A stretch of DNA of 7,025 nucleotides from Acidimicrobiaceae bacterium (GTDB lineage: Bacteria > Actinomycetota > Acidimicrobiia > Acidimicrobiales > UBA10347). Both the position numbers and the translations under genes were made by a program. Location of the stretch: contig DNHM01000318.1 of assembly GCA_003485885.1 (NCBI GenBank), positions 1 through 7,025 of the forward strand. The letters are read 5' to 3'. This document shows, piece by piece, positions 6,218-7,025 of this stretch. Each line of letters starts with the position of its first letter. The first letter of the stretch is position 1. Below the pieces are notes generated by a model. The model worked only from the letters and a program-made list of their open reading frames with translations, was not told where the DNA came from and did not search any database.

Positions 6218-7025
6218 GCACACAACAACCGCCTCCTCCTGCGACCGGTCCATCAGGACGGCCCCTGTCGCCGCCGCAACCAATGCCGCCACCTCCAATG
6301 CCGCCTCCTCCACTGGCAGGGCAGGTGCCGACGGGCCCAGCGCCTTTTGTTGCGCCCGAGGGTTCACTCGTGGTCGTCGACCGGGCATCGAAATGGTTTG
6401 GTGATCTGGTCGCCGTCAGCGATGTCAGTTTCGCAGTGTCAGCGGGTGTGACTGCGTTGCTTGGCCCCAATGGCGCTGGAAAGTCGACAGTGCTTCGGAT
6501 GTTGTGTGGCCTTGCGCTGCCATCAAACGGCACCGTCACTGTGTTGGGCAAGAGCCCTCGTAAGGACCCTGAGATTGCGGCCGAGATCGGCTTGGCGCCG
6601 CAGCAGGAAGCGGTCTTCGGTCATTCCACTGCGCTGCAGTTCGTCCGTGCATCAGCCCAACTCCAAGGTATGGCGAATGCCGATGCCGAGGCCCGCCGAG
6701 TGCTCGACCTTGTTGAACTCGACGCGAACGACTCCCGCAGGTTGCCGACCTACAGCAAGGGCATGCGCCAACGAGTCAAGCTCGCGCAAGCGATCGTGCA
6801 TCAGCCTCGGGTCATCCTGCTCGACGAACCATTGAGCGGCCTTGATCCTCGCCAGCGGCTCAATATGGTTGCGCTATTCCATCAGCTCGGCGATGAAGGC
6901 CGGGCAGTGATCGTGTCCAGCCATGTGCTCGAAGAGGTCGAACGTTTCGGTTCGAACGTCGTGGTCATCACCCAAGGCCGACTGGCAGCACAAGGCGACT
7001 TCCACGAGATCCGGGCACTGATGGA
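6214..7025 (+). CDS. Second ABC transporter ATP-binding protein with a proline-rich N-terminal tail, 3' end outside the window
   Basis: The frame runs 270 codons from ATG 6214 to the right edge without a stop. Residues 6-48 form an unusual proline-rich, low-complexity tail with two tandem MPPPP units (24-33), followed by a complete ABC ATPase domain from about residue 50. Motifs are Walker A GPNGAGKST (84-92), Q-loop Gln in APQQE (128-132), signature YSKGMRQRVKLA (180-191), Walker B VILLDEP (200-206), D-loop GLDP (209-212) and switch His 237 in VSSHVLEEVE. The start overlaps the permease stop as ATGA and has GAGG (6203-6206) 7 bases upstream, so the tail is translated and not a start-site error. 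A second permease gene probably follows, as ATPase-permease pairs often repeat in such operons, but that is inference. It is related to, but clearly different from, the ATPase at 4401. Confidence 0.92.
   Translation, partial: MSTQQPPPPATGPSGRPLSPPQPMPPPPMPPPPLAGQVPTGPAPFVAPEGSLVVVDRASKWFGDLVAVSDVSFAVSAGVTALLGPNGAGKSTVLRMLCGLALPSNGTVTVLGKSPRKDPEIAAEIGLAPQQEAVFGHSTALQFVRASAQLQGMANADAEARRVLDLVELDANDSRRLPTYSKGMRQRVKLAQAIVHQPRVILLDEPLSGLDPRQRLNMVALFHQLGDEGRAVIVSSHVLEEVERFGSNVVVITQGRLAAQGDFHEIRALM
6280..6309 (+). repeat. Two tandem 15-bp units encoding MPPPP repeats
   Basis: CCAATGCCGCCACCT (6280-6294) is followed directly by CCAATGCCGCCTCCT (6295-6309), differing at one base. The repeat is in frame and encodes the P-MPPPP-MPPPP part of the proline-rich tail. 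Slippage in such a repeat would change the tail length in steps of five residues without breaking the frame. Confidence 0.75.

Noticed and set aside
1..7025. CRISPR array, tRNA or rRNA gene, transposase, toxin-antitoxin or phage gene
   Set aside because: No regular spacer-repeat pattern, RNA-gene signature or matching protein motif was seen on either strand.

Overview
This window looks like part of an actinobacterial chromosome, possibly class Acidimicrobiia. That is inferred from moderately GC-rich coding sequence, a Tad-type pseudopilin gene, a fused cysN-cysC gene and tight ATGA/TAATG gene overlaps. No marker gene fixes the taxonomy. All recognisable genes lie on the + strand.

Layout: (1) 2-346 is the 3' end of a TadE-like pseudopilin gene, the tail of a Tad/Flp pilus locus that continues to the left. 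(2) 347-720 holds no gene I can defend. It has a palindromic hairpin just after tadE (possible terminator) and a set of nested inverted repeats (450-585) in the leader of cysD. (3) 721-4277 is a sulfate-activation operon: cysD (ATP sulfurylase small subunit), a fused cysNC (GTPase subunit plus APS-kinase domain) and a separate complete cysC. Sulfate is activated to APS by CysD/CysN and then phosphorylated to PAPS by CysC. No PAPS reductase or sulfotransferase is in view, so the use of the PAPS is open. (4) 4278-4400 is a short intergenic stretch with hairpins. (5) 4401-7025 is an ABC-2 type transporter operon: ATPase, six-helix permease, and a second ATPase with a proline-rich N-terminal tail that runs off the right edge. 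Its genes overlap by 4 bases each; the substrate is unknown.

The most notable features are in the cys operon. A 92-bp segment separates cysD from cysN. It is bounded by an exact 14-bp direct repeat that contains the TAATG stop/start junction, as if an element had inserted into, or duplicated, an originally overlapping junction. The segment is open as a 30-codon micro-ORF that carries the stop/start coupling across. Second, the APS-kinase domain fused to CysN keeps its P-loop but has lost several signature residues, including the Ser of the SP motif (Ala here), while the separate CysC next door is canonical. The fused domain may therefore have become regulatory or structural. I found no clear evidence of a wholly new system; these are variations on known genes.
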